A DNA stretch of 64,000 nt, from contig PQAL01000033.1 in assembly GCA_003105035.1 (NCBI GenBank), positions 265,613 through 329,612 of the forward strand, read 5' to 3'. Below, one piece after another: positions 8,027 through 15,643 of this stretch (within the stretch, counting starts at the first letter, position 1; every line of letters starts with the position of its first letter). The translations under genes were made by a program, and so were the position numbers. The notes beneath the pieces are model-generated. The model did no database searches, was not told the DNA's origin, and saw only the letters and a program-made list of their open reading frames with translations. This stretch comes from Anaerolineales bacterium. Lineage in GTDB: Bacteria; Chloroflexota; Anaerolineae; Anaerolineales; UBA4823.

Positions 8027-10316
8027 AGTCACCCCCGACCGCGGGCGCCTGAGTATCACCCTTCCAACTTTACCGGGCGAGGATAGCGATACCCTTACCG
8101 CTTGGGTTAGTTTTCGATTTCCAGGAGAGGCTAAGCTTAATAAGACTTACCTGCACAGCCAGGATTGCAGGGTCGAAGAAGAGGCATTTATAGACGTGCA
8201 CGGAGCCGGCACACAACGCACACTGCGTACTCAGCCAGGTGGCGCTGGGCTCAGTCTGAGTTATTGTATTCGCAGCTACGACCAGCGACCTTTCCTTTTG
8301 ATACGGATCTCGGCGCTGAACGAGGGATCAGGGGCGATACAGCTGCAGGAGTTCTGCCTGGCAGAAAGCGTGTCTGCCATGCAGATTTTATCCTTTGATC
8401 ACCCGTCCAGCTTGCGCTTTTTCAAGGTGGGCTGGCATGGCTGGGATTTCACCGGGACGAAGCTGCCCGGAACGCGTAATGCGTGTTCCTGGGCTGACCG
8501 GTTGACCAGCGCATCTTATTCCAATCCAGTCACACCCAAGCCTCACCGCCCGGATGAATACTGGTCGGAGGGCTGGGGGATGCTGGCTTCAGCCAAGGCC
8601 TGCCTGGTGGCTGGATTGGTTTCAACTGCCAGCCAGTTTGGGCAGGTATATTCCTGCACTCGCCCGCATGAAACTGCCTTTCGCATGGTCACCCAGCTGG
8701 ATGGGGTATGCCTGAGCCCTGGGGAAAAGCGCGATTCGGAGTGGGGTTTCATCCAGCTCGTCGAGCTACCTCACCCTGAGCCCATGGCTGAATACGTGGA
8801 AGCCGTGGCTCGCCAGATGGATGCGCGGGTTCCTGCCACCCCGCCCCCCATGTGGACGCACTGGTATCACTTCTACCATGATATCAGCGAACAAAAGCTG
8901 CTCGAAACAGCGTATGTGCTGGCAAGCCATCGGAGTGACCTGCTATTCACACTGATCGAGCTAGATGATGGCTACCAATCTGCCTGGGGGGACTGGACAA
9001 CCACCAATGATAAATTCCCGCATGGGCTGAGCTGGTTGGCGGAGCGGATCAAAGCCGGAGGTTTTACCCCGGGGTTATGGCTGGCGCCGTTTGTCGTCCA
9101 CTCCAGGTCTCGCATTGCCCGGCAACACCCCGACTGGCTGGTGAAAAACAAGCGAGGCAAGCCGACCTTTGCCGCTTTTGTTTACAACCTGGTTTTAAAT
9201 GCCCTGGACCTGACCAACCCTGAAGTGCTCGATTATCTGCAGCAGTTGGCCTCTGAGCTGACTCACAAAATGGGCTATGAGATGCTGAAGATTGACTTTA
9301 TTAACTCTGCTGCCCTCCCTGGCAGGCGGATGAATCCCAAATTAACCAGGGCTGAGGCACTGCGTGCGGGGTTGCAGGCAATCCGGCAAGGGGCAGGCGA
9401 GCAGGTATTCCTGCTTGGAAGTGGCTGTCCTTTCGGACCGGCCATAGGTCTGCTGGATTCCATGCGTATCGGCCCGGACACAGCCCCATCCTGGGAGCCG
9501 TATTTCAACTGGTTGACATGGGCAGGACCACTGGTTAAAAGCAATCCGTCCATGCCGTCGTTACGTAATGCCTTACGGAATACGCTCAACCTGAGCAGCC
9601 TGCACCGGCGCTGGTGGTGGAACGATCCCGACTGCCTGTTGGTGCGGGAAGGCGATACGCGTCTGACCGAAGCAGAGGTGCAGAGTGCCATCACCCTGGT
9701 GGGACTAAGCGGGGGCTTGTTCGTGGTGAGCGATGACCTGCAAAAAGTGAGCACCGCACGTTTGCGGTGGGTGAGTAAGCTTGTTCCCAACCTGGGCTTG
9801 CGCGGATTAGCTCTGGACCTGTTGGAGTCGGAAATGCCAACATCATACCGGGCGAAACTGGAGCAAGGCGGGCAGGCCTGGCAGCTGGTGGCGTTATTCA
9901 ACTGGGCTGACCAGCCGGCGGATATTAGCTTGCGCTTTTCCGACCTGGGGTATCCCGTTGGAACCCGGCTGCACTTGTTTGACTTCTGGCAGGGAGCGTA
10001 CCAATCCACGGAAGCACCAGAAGTAGTCTATGCGAGCATCCCTGCACATGGCTGCAAGCTGGTGCGGGTGTGCAAGGCAGGGGAAGGTATCCAGGTCGTG
10101 GGAGACACCTTGCACATCTCCCAGGGAAAGGAGCTTGTTTCCTTGCGCATAGTCGACGACAACCTGGAGATCGTGACGATGGAGATGGGGAGGCATGTGC
10201 AAGGTGAGCTATGGCTCAGCTTGAAGGAAGAGCCTGGTGGAGCGCTGTTTAATGGGGTACCGGCTATGCTAGAGCAGCAGGATGAGGGAGTGTATTTAGT
10301 AAAAATTAATCGCTAA
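8016..10316 (+). CDS. Alpha-galactosidase-like glycoside hydrolase (GH36/clan GH-D)
   Basis: A 766-residue protein without signal peptide, so probably cytoplasmic. A beta-sandwich N-terminus (about 1-270) precedes a TIM barrel. The barrel shows FTLIELDDGYQ, GLWLAPF and LKIDF, where Asp427 is the expected nucleophile, and RIGPD, where Asp488 is the expected acid/base. A C-terminal beta domain follows (about 650-766). Order and spacing match GH36 retaining alpha-galactosidases, although alpha-N-acetylgalactosaminidase activity cannot be excluded. The ATG overlaps the upstream stop by 11 nt and there is no strong Shine-Dalgarno, which implies coupling. No sugar transporter is adjacent. The gene is the last of the run starting with the Nramp gene. 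Confidence 0.87.
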   Translation: MRLEVTPDRGRLSITLPTLPGEDSDTLTAWVSFRFPGEAKLNKTYLHSQDCRVEEEAFIDVHGAGTQRTLRTQPGGAGLSLSYCIRSYDQRPFLLIRISALNEGSGAIQLQEFCLAESVSAMQILSFDHPSSLRFFKVGWHGWDFTGTKLPGTRNACSWADRLTSASYSNPVTPKPHRPDEYWSEGWGMLASAKACLVAGLVSTASQFGQVYSCTRPHETAFRMVTQLDGVCLSPGEKRDSEWGFIQLVELPHPEPMAEYVEAVARQMDARVPATPPPMWTHWYHFYHDISEQKLLETAYVLASHRSDLLFTLIELDDGYQSAWGDWTTTNDKFPHGLSWLAERIKAGGFTPGLWLAPFVVHSRSRIARQHPDWLVKNKRGKPTFAAFVYNLVLNALDLTNPEVLDYLQQLASELTHKMGYEMLKIDFINSAALPGRRMNPKLTRAEALRAGLQAIRQGAGEQVFLLGSGCPFGPAIGLLDSMRIGPDTAPSWEPYFNWLTWAGPLVKSNPSMPSLRNALRNTLNLSSLHRRWWWNDPDCLLVREGDTRLTEAEVQSAITLVGLSGGLFVVSDDLQKVSTARLRWVSKLVPNLGLRGLALDLLESEMPTSYRAKLEQGGQAWQLVALFNWADQPADISLRFSDLGYPVGTRLHLFDFWQGAYQSTEAPEVVYASIPAHGCKLVRVCKAGEGIQVVGDTLHISQGKELVSLRIVDDNLEIVTMEMGRHVQGELWLSLKEEPGGALFNGVPAMLEQQDEGVYLVKINR

Positions 10317-10389
10317 TGTTTAGATGATAAAAATGTAAAAACCAATGAATTTTGGTCTTCCCACACCCTCTGTGATTAAATCCACAATG

Positions 10390-10418
10390 TTGATTTGTTG
10401 ATAAAGTTATTGTAAAAT
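10390..10418 (+). promoter_or_regulatory. Candidate sigma-70-type promoter upstream of the UspA pair
   Basis: TTGATT (10390-10395), exactly 17 nt, then TAAAAT (10413-10418). Predicted transcription start is near 10425, about 165 nt before the first UspA start codon, with hairpins and a terminator in between. Confidence 0.5.
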
Positions 10419-10465
10419 GAAAATATGAAATTTACATCGGATCAATAAAACAATTCAGGCGGGTG

Positions 10466-10486
10466 TTCAGGTAATAATAACCTGAA
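10466..10486 (+). other. Leader hairpin before the UspA pair
   Basis: A perfect 7-bp stem, TTCAGGT (10466-10472) with ACCTGAA (10480-10486) and loop AATAATA, lies between the proposed promoter and the terminator at 10510. It may be part of a regulatory leader or a small RNA. Confidence 0.4.
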
Positions 10487-10509
10487 CCTCTCACTAGCAA
10501 TCATCCTCG

Positions 10510-10537
10510 ACCGCTGACATGTGTTAGCGGTTTTTTG
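10510..10537 (+). terminator. Intrinsic terminator between the GH36 and UspA genes
   Basis: A 10-bp stem, ACCGCTGACA (10510-10519) with TGTTAGCGGT (10522-10531, one G.U pair), is followed directly by TTTTTT. It ends the upstream run. It also lies downstream of a good promoter at 10390-10418, so it could attenuate the UspA transcript. Confidence 0.8.
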
Positions 10538-10589
10538 TTGGTGGAGAGAAGCTCAACAGACATGATCTTCTATAGTAAGGAGGCCAGCA

Positions 10590-11519
10590 ATGGACACCAA
10601 AGGTTACATAAAGAGCATGCTGATTGCAATTGATGGCTCTGAACATTCGTTTGCAGCGGTCAAGTTGGTCAGCGATTTACCAGAACAATCCCTGCCCAGG
10701 GGAGAGAGTTGTCTTGTTACCGCGTTAGGTGTTTTGCTCTTGCGAAATGCCTCCGATCACTATATCTACATGGCTCCTTTGAAACAAGCTCAGAAAATTC
10801 TTGAAGCAAAAAGCTACCAGGTTGTTATTGATCAAATCCTGGGTTATCCTGCAGAAGTGATCACAAATTATGCTGACTCGCACTCTGTTGACCTGATTGT
10901 TTTAGGTGCAAAAGGGTTACGAGCAACTTTAGGTATATTGCTTGGAGGCGTGGCACAACAAGTCGTGGAATATGCATCTTGTCCTGTACTGGTTGTACGC
11001 TCCCCATATCACGGAATAAAGCGGGTATTGTTAGCTGTCGATGGATCAGAATTCAGTCAGTTTGCGGCTCATTATCTGGCAAATTTCCCATTCCCGCATG
11101 AAACTCAGATCGATATTGCTCATGTTTTGCCACCCACTCCTATCCTCAAACCGGATTACCTGATTCGTACATGGCAGTTGCCTGAAGAAATTGTCCAAGA
11201 ATACTCGACCATGAAAGAAGAAGAATTACAGAAAATATATCAAGAAGAAGAGGAGAAGGGGGAAAGATATCTACGACAGACGGAAAAGTTGTTGAACTCT
11301 ACTGGAAGACAAACGACAAGCGTTCTGTTGAGAGGCGATGCAGCAACTGAGATCATTGAGTATGCCAACAAGAACAGCATCGATATGATCATTGCAGGGT
11401 CACGAGGGCTAAGTGAGATGGAGGGCTGGTTACTAGGGAGTGTCTCCCGCAAACTGGTCCACTATGCTCCTTGCTCGGTAATGCTCGTCAAGCGCGCACC
11501 GAAACAATTGGCAAAATAG
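10590..11519 (+). CDS. Tandem universal stress protein (two UspA domains), paralogue 1
   Basis: A 309-residue soluble protein with two UspA domains (about 1-140 and 145-305). ATG 10590 has AAGGAGG about 7 nt upstream. Both domains keep an ATP-binding type loop: GAKGLRATLGILLGGVAQQ in the first and GSRGLSEMEGWLLGSVSRK in the second. A charged Glu/Lys-rich helix (about 205-235) sits between strands of domain 2. It is followed after 13 nt by a close paralogue and then a Cys-rich peptide, so all three look like one transcript. Likely role: nucleotide-binding stress-survival protein. Expression may depend on read-through of the leader terminator at 10510. Confidence 0.9.
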   Translation: MDTKGYIKSMLIAIDGSEHSFAAVKLVSDLPEQSLPRGESCLVTALGVLLLRNASDHYIYMAPLKQAQKILEAKSYQVVIDQILGYPAEVITNYADSHSVDLIVLGAKGLRATLGILLGGVAQQVVEYASCPVLVVRSPYHGIKRVLLAVDGSEFSQFAAHYLANFPFPHETQIDIAHVLPPTPILKPDYLIRTWQLPEEIVQEYSTMKEEELQKIYQEEEEKGERYLRQTEKLLNSTGRQTTSVLLRGDAATEIIEYANKNSIDMIIAGSRGLSEMEGWLLGSVSRKLVHYAPCSVMLVKRAPKQLAK

Positions 11520-11532
11520 ATTGAGGTGAATT

Positions 11533-12459
11533 ATGAAATCAGATGATCAAAAGCGTTTTTCAAAAATTATCCTGGCGGTTGACGGTTCTGAGCACTCCAT
11601 GGTAGCGACACGTTATCTAACTAACCTTCCGATTTCTCCAAGCTGTAAAATATGCGTTCTCACCGTGCTAGACACACCTCATACTCCAAGACGGCAGTTA
11701 CTGTTGGCTGCGCTAGAACAGGCATGCGATATTCTTAGAGAAAAGCATACCGACATTGAATACGGTTTGCTTCATGGCCATCCAGCTGCTTCGCTGGTTG
11801 ATTTTGCGAATGACTACCGCCCGGACCTGATCGTCATGGGTGCTAAAGGATTACGTGCCACCCTGGGTATACTACTGGGTGGTGTTGCTCAACAAGTGGC
11901 TGAATATGCTCACTGGCCTGTATTAGTCATCCGCCCATTAAGTCCACCACCTCATCGAATATTGATTGCATTGGATGGCTCAGAATATAGCCAGGCATTA
12001 TTGGATTATTGCTGCATATTTCCATTGTCACCAAATGATGAATTTCATCTTGTGCATGTAATTCCACCATTACCGCAATATGATGCTCAAGAGACGCCCA
12101 GAATTTGGCAGATGGGTACAGAAGTCTTCCAGACGCTACCGATTGACTACAAAGATAATACTGATGAAATTAATGAAAAGTATAAAACCGAAGGGAACGA
12201 GATTCTTGAGCAGGGAGTCCGGTTTCTTGCAAGCTCAAAACACAGGATTGAGACTGCTTTACTTCAAGGAGACGCTTCCACTGAAATTCTCAATTATTCA
12301 CAAAACAATTCCATAGACATAATTGCTGTTGGTTCCCGTGGCTTGAGTGAAGTCAAGGGTTGGTTGCTAGGCAGTGTATCAAGAAAACTTGTCCATTATT
12401 CACCATGCTCCGTATTAATCGTAAAACGAAAAGATAGCGATAAGTTTGAAAACGCCTGA
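11533..12459 (+). CDS. Tandem universal stress protein (two UspA domains), paralogue 2
   Basis: A 308-residue two-domain UspA protein, a clear tandem duplicate of the gene before it. The loop GAKGLRATLGILLGGVAQQ is identical in both, and GSRGLSEVKGWLLGSVSRK differs by only two residues. GAGGT lies 6 nt before the ATG. The N-terminal regions and the inter-loop parts have diverged more than the nucleotide-binding loops, which suggests retained ATP binding with different surfaces, for instance for heterodimers (inference). Co-transcribed with the upstream paralogue (13-nt gap) and the downstream Cys-rich peptide (17-nt gap). Confidence 0.9.
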   Translation: MKSDDQKRFSKIILAVDGSEHSMVATRYLTNLPISPSCKICVLTVLDTPHTPRRQLLLAALEQACDILREKHTDIEYGLLHGHPAASLVDFANDYRPDLIVMGAKGLRATLGILLGGVAQQVAEYAHWPVLVIRPLSPPPHRILIALDGSEYSQALLDYCCIFPLSPNDEFHLVHVIPPLPQYDAQETPRIWQMGTEVFQTLPIDYKDNTDEINEKYKTEGNEILEQGVRFLASSKHRIETALLQGDASTEILNYSQNNSIDIIAVGSRGLSEVKGWLLGSVSRKLVHYSPCSVLIVKRKDSDKFENA

Positions 12460-12476
12460 TTATTAAGGAGGCAGTT

Positions 12477-12680
12477 ATGAATGGGGATGGAAAAATAATT
12501 TGGTGTGCTGGCTGTGGAATCGAAATCTCCTGGGGAGCTACCATAAAAGAGGGAAGAGCATACTGCTGTGAGGACTGTTCTCAGGGAATACCGTGCTTGT
12601 GTGCCGAGAGCCAAGAACTTGATCTTGAGATGAGAGGCAAGCATGGTTTAGCAGGTGAGAATGTCGGATCGACTGGATAG
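12477..12680 (+). CDS. Small seven-cysteine metal-binding peptide, metallothionein-like
   Basis: A 67-residue protein with a strong AAGGAGG 6 nt before the ATG. Cysteines are at 10, 13, 30, 31, 34, 40 and 42 (WCAGCG, then YCCEDCSQGIPCLC). The C-x-x-C, C-C-x-x-C and C-x-C spacing is typical of bacterial metallothioneins and small zinc ribbons, which bind Zn, Cd or Cu in the cytoplasm. The C-terminal 25 residues are polar and probably disordered. Its place at the end of a UspA-UspA transcript suggests a stress-linked metal or redox buffer (inference). A plain zinc ribbon of unknown function is the alternative. Confidence 0.7.
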   Translation: MNGDGKIIWCAGCGIEISWGATIKEGRAYCCEDCSQGIPCLCAESQELDLEMRGKHGLAGENVGSTG

Positions 12681-12879
12681 TGCAACAAAAATCAACGACG
12701 CAGTGAAATTAAAACCCGATAAACCAAGCAAGCGTATTTACGGTTATCGATTCTTCACAATTAAATTCGTAAAAATTATATAATTAATCCACCGATAAAT
12801 GACTGTCATTAAGTCCTACAACTCGTGGTTGGTCAAATAAAAGCGATTATTCTGATATCTATCCGGTTACATTAATCAA

Positions 12880-13479
12880 ATGAATATCGTTGAAAATCAG
12901 CAAGCGAATATTGCGACACAAAAAAGACAATTGCGTCGAAGGTGCCGTCAAATTCGAGAGGAATTAGGAGAAACAGCTCGGCAGCAAGCCAGCCAATCGA
13001 TCTGCGCATGGATCGAAAACTGGCCGGTTTTCGAAGCCTCTGATACTATCCTGACGTATATGCCGATGGCTGGTGAAGTTGATCTGACCCAGCTCATGGA
13101 ACGCCACGCCCACAAGCAATGGGTGCTGCCGCGCATAATCACCGAAGGTATCCACCAAATGGTGTTTCATCCCTACCAGCCCGGAAAGCTGGTCAGCCAT
13201 CCGTTTGGCATGCAAGAGCCATCCGCAGATTTGCCTGTGATTCCGCCTGGTGATATCCAGCTGGCATTGGTGCCCGGTGTGGCTTTCGACCAACAAGGTT
13301 GGCGCCTGGGGTATGGAGGCGGCTATTTCGATCGCTTTCTAAATAAATTCGCCGGTGTCAGCCTCGGAGTAGCTTTCCAGGCAGTGCTGTTTGACCAGCT
13401 CCCGCACGGGGAAAACGACATAAGAGTACAATGGATTGTTACCGAAATTGGACTACTGGAACCCGTCGAAATGAATTGA
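12880..13479 (+). CDS. ygfA: 5-formyltetrahydrofolate cyclo-ligase
   Basis: A 199-residue soluble enzyme that converts 5-formyl-THF to 5,10-methenyl-THF using ATP, returning a stored folate to one-carbon metabolism. The family signature LGYGGGYFDRFL is present after VPGVAFDQQGWR. The N-terminal basic helix KRQLRRRCRQIRE is also typical, and length is normal. No Shine-Dalgarno precedes the ATG. A weak TACATT (12868-12873) lies 6 nt upstream. It stands alone, facing the response regulator gene on the other strand. Confidence 0.92.
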   Translation: MNIVENQQANIATQKRQLRRRCRQIREELGETARQQASQSICAWIENWPVFEASDTILTYMPMAGEVDLTQLMERHAHKQWVLPRIITEGIHQMVFHPYQPGKLVSHPFGMQEPSADLPVIPPGDIQLALVPGVAFDQQGWRLGYGGGYFDRFLNKFAGVSLGVAFQAVLFDQLPHGENDIRVQWIVTEIGLLEPVEMN

Positions 13480-13568
13480 CGGATCACTGTTTTCACAGCC
13501 AAATTGATCACAGCATATTGGACTTTCGCTTAAGCTTGCGGATCGAGGTCGCCTACTGTTATGTTGGT

Positions 13569-14213
13569 CTATCCAAGTTTGTCTATCCCATAATGGATAG
13601 CCATGATCGCAGCCTGTGTACGGTCGGGGACTTCTAGCTTGGTTAAGATCGCACTTACATGATTCCTTATGGTTCCTTCGGATAAATGTAACTGTTCTGC
13701 GATCTCAGCATTCGAAAAACCATGAGCAATCAGGTGAAGGACTTCTACCTCACGCTCAGTTAATTTTTCGGTGATTAAAGTATGTGGTGCTACCTGACTG
13801 TCGGTAACCTTTTCCAGGATTTTACCAGCGACCATCGGATCAATATACGATTTCCCATGCAATGTACCATGGATGGCTTCAATCAGCTTCTCCCGAGGGA
13901 TGTCTTTCAACAGATAACCGCAAGCCCCAGCCCGAATTGCATCAAAAACCCATTCATCGTCTTCAAAGGTCGTCAAAACCAGCACCTTCACCTCAGGTGA
14001 CTTGCTGACGATACACCGGGTAGCTTCCACACCGTTCATACCAGGCATTTTCAAATCCATGAGCACCAGGTCAGGCTGTAATTCTGCAACCAGCTCAACT
14101 GCTTCTGTGCCATCCTGGGCTGATCCGACGACTTCAATATCCTTTTCCAGTTTTAGCAGCAGTTCCAACCCATCCCGAATGATGGCTTGATCATCGCAAA
14201 TCACAACTCTCAT
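13569..14213 (-). CDS. NarL/FixJ-type response regulator
   Basis: A 214-residue two-domain regulator: receiver (1-120) with acidic pocket at Asp7/Asp8, phospho-acceptor Asp53 in LVLMDLKMPG and Thr/Lys at the expected later positions, then a LuxR-type helix-turn-helix (about 145-210, LTEREVEVLHLIAHGFSNAEIA). The start is the ATG at 14213, whose ATGA overlaps the TGA of the histidine kinase. An upstream in-frame ATG at 14222 has no spaced Shine-Dalgarno. It is the cognate partner of the kinase at 14210-15451 and acts as a DNA-binding activator or repressor. Targets are unknown. The lipoprotein gene at 15.6 kb, divergent from the kinase, is a reasonable candidate. Confidence 0.93.
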   Translation of the reverse strand: MRVVICDDQAIIRDGLELLLKLEKDIEVVGSAQDGTEAVELVAELQPDLVLMDLKMPGMNGVEATRCIVSKSPEVKVLVLTTFEDDEWVFDAIRAGACGYLLKDIPREKLIEAIHGTLHGKSYIDPMVAGKILEKVTDSQVAPHTLITEKLTEREVEVLHLIAHGFSNAEIAEQLHLSEGTIRNHVSAILTKLEVPDRTQAAIMAIHYGIDKLG

Positions 14214-15451
14214 TGCAGACATCCTTTAATCGTCAGGTGAATATTTGTCCCCTGCTGGGGTTGGCTGTTAATGGTCAATTCACCCCCAACCAATTTCGCA
14301 CGCTCCTGCATCCCGGTCAAGCCGAAATGCCCGGCTAATGAATTCACCTGCGGATTGAAGCCGATACCATCATCCTGAATTACGAGATCGATATCCTTAT
14401 CAAGATTTTTTAAATGAAAGATTAATTTTGTTGCACGAGCATGTTGGATGATATTTTCGATCGCTTCCTGGATGATGCGGTAAAGCGCCTGCTCAACATT
14501 GGGCGGTAGGAACAGATCTCCAACCGGAAACGAGCTTTCGATTACAAGATTACCCCTTTGAGCGGCATAATCCAACAGATTTTGAATCGCACCCTGCAGG
14601 CCAAGGTCATCCAGTGGGCTTGCACGCAAGGCCTTGATCGCCCGGCGTGTCTCCTGCAACCCGGTCCGCGTGGCTTCCAAGGAGCTGTCGAGGATAGATT
14701 TCGCCGTCTCAGGCTCCACATCCCAATAGGCCTTGATCGTTTCCAACTGCACTGACAGGCCACTCAAGGTGTGAACGACCGTATCATGTAACTCGCGTGA
14801 CATTCGATTACGCTCACGGCTTAATGTCAGGTTTTCAAACGTGCTTGCGTAATGGGCCAATTGTTTATTGGCGACTTGTAATGAAGCATGTTGTTTGCGC
14901 AGCAGGTTTATGAGCTGGTTTATGAATATACCGACAACGATAAAACAAACCGTCCGGACTACGATGATAAAAAAGAAATCTGGCTGACGTATTTGTTCCG
15001 AAAAGCCGAATGCATAGACTATCCCAACTTCACCTAAATTAACTGCCAGACTGTACAAGATTATGGCAGTAAGGTTGTAATTCCAGGCGACCAGAGCCAG
15101 CGCAATGAACAATACGGGTAACTGCCTGAGGATCATCCCTTCCAGGTTCGAAAGAGGTGCGGGAGGCAGGTGGATATTGAACAAGGGAACGACCAGGATA
15201 GGCGTGAGGGTGATAACCAGGATCAATAGCGGAGAGAATATATTCCACCGCGATGATAACCAATTTGAGTAGGATAATGCAAGAAAAATTATTGCAGGGA
15301 TGAAATTTACCAGATAATAACTCGGACTTGGGGAAACTGGCTGATTTGAATAAATCACCAAATCAACGACGAACAACGACAACAAGTAGGCTAACCAAAT
15401 CCACCCTGCAATTTGAAAAACCCGCTTCCTATCTGAATAATCGCTGATCAT
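14210..15451 (-). CDS. DesK/NarX-type sensor histidine kinase
   Basis: A 413-residue membrane kinase. Six or so hydrophobic segments fill residues 1-185. A short coiled linker leads to a HisKA_3 dimerisation domain with His222 in SRELHDTVVH, then a HATPase domain with N-box NIIQHA, G1 box DDGIGF and a closing GLTGMQERA motif. No periplasmic sensor domain is evident, so sensing is probably within the membrane, as in DesK. ATG 15451 is chosen over TTG 15457. The gene overlaps its response regulator by 4 nt. It autophosphorylates on His222 and passes phosphate to Asp53 of the partner. Confidence 0.92.
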   Translation of the reverse strand: MISDYSDRKRVFQIAGWIWLAYLLSLFVVDLVIYSNQPVSPSPSYYLVNFIPAIIFLALSYSNWLSSRWNIFSPLLILVITLTPILVVPLFNIHLPPAPLSNLEGMILRQLPVLFIALALVAWNYNLTAIILYSLAVNLGEVGIVYAFGFSEQIRQPDFFFIIVVRTVCFIVVGIFINQLINLLRKQHASLQVANKQLAHYASTFENLTLSRERNRMSRELHDTVVHTLSGLSVQLETIKAYWDVEPETAKSILDSSLEATRTGLQETRRAIKALRASPLDDLGLQGAIQNLLDYAAQRGNLVIESSFPVGDLFLPPNVEQALYRIIQEAIENIIQHARATKLIFHLKNLDKDIDLVIQDDGIGFNPQVNSLAGHFGLTGMQERAKLVGGELTINSQPQQGTNIHLTIKGCLQ

Positions 15452-15643
15452 TGCCAAATCATATCATATCGTTCTCGAAAGCCCTTGTGATTGAAGTCAT
15501 GATTGAAAAAGGAATAAATATGACTGCTGTCATGAATACGACGGGTCAATTTAATATGGACTTTACAAAAATCGTGATTGTGGACACTCACGCCCAGGCT
15601 GACCTATTTATATAATGACTTTATCACTGCTTTGGAGATAAAT

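Noticed and set aside
8972-10202. Long minus-strand frames inside the GH36 gene
   Set aside because: They are shadows of a clearly real glycoside hydrolase on the other strand.
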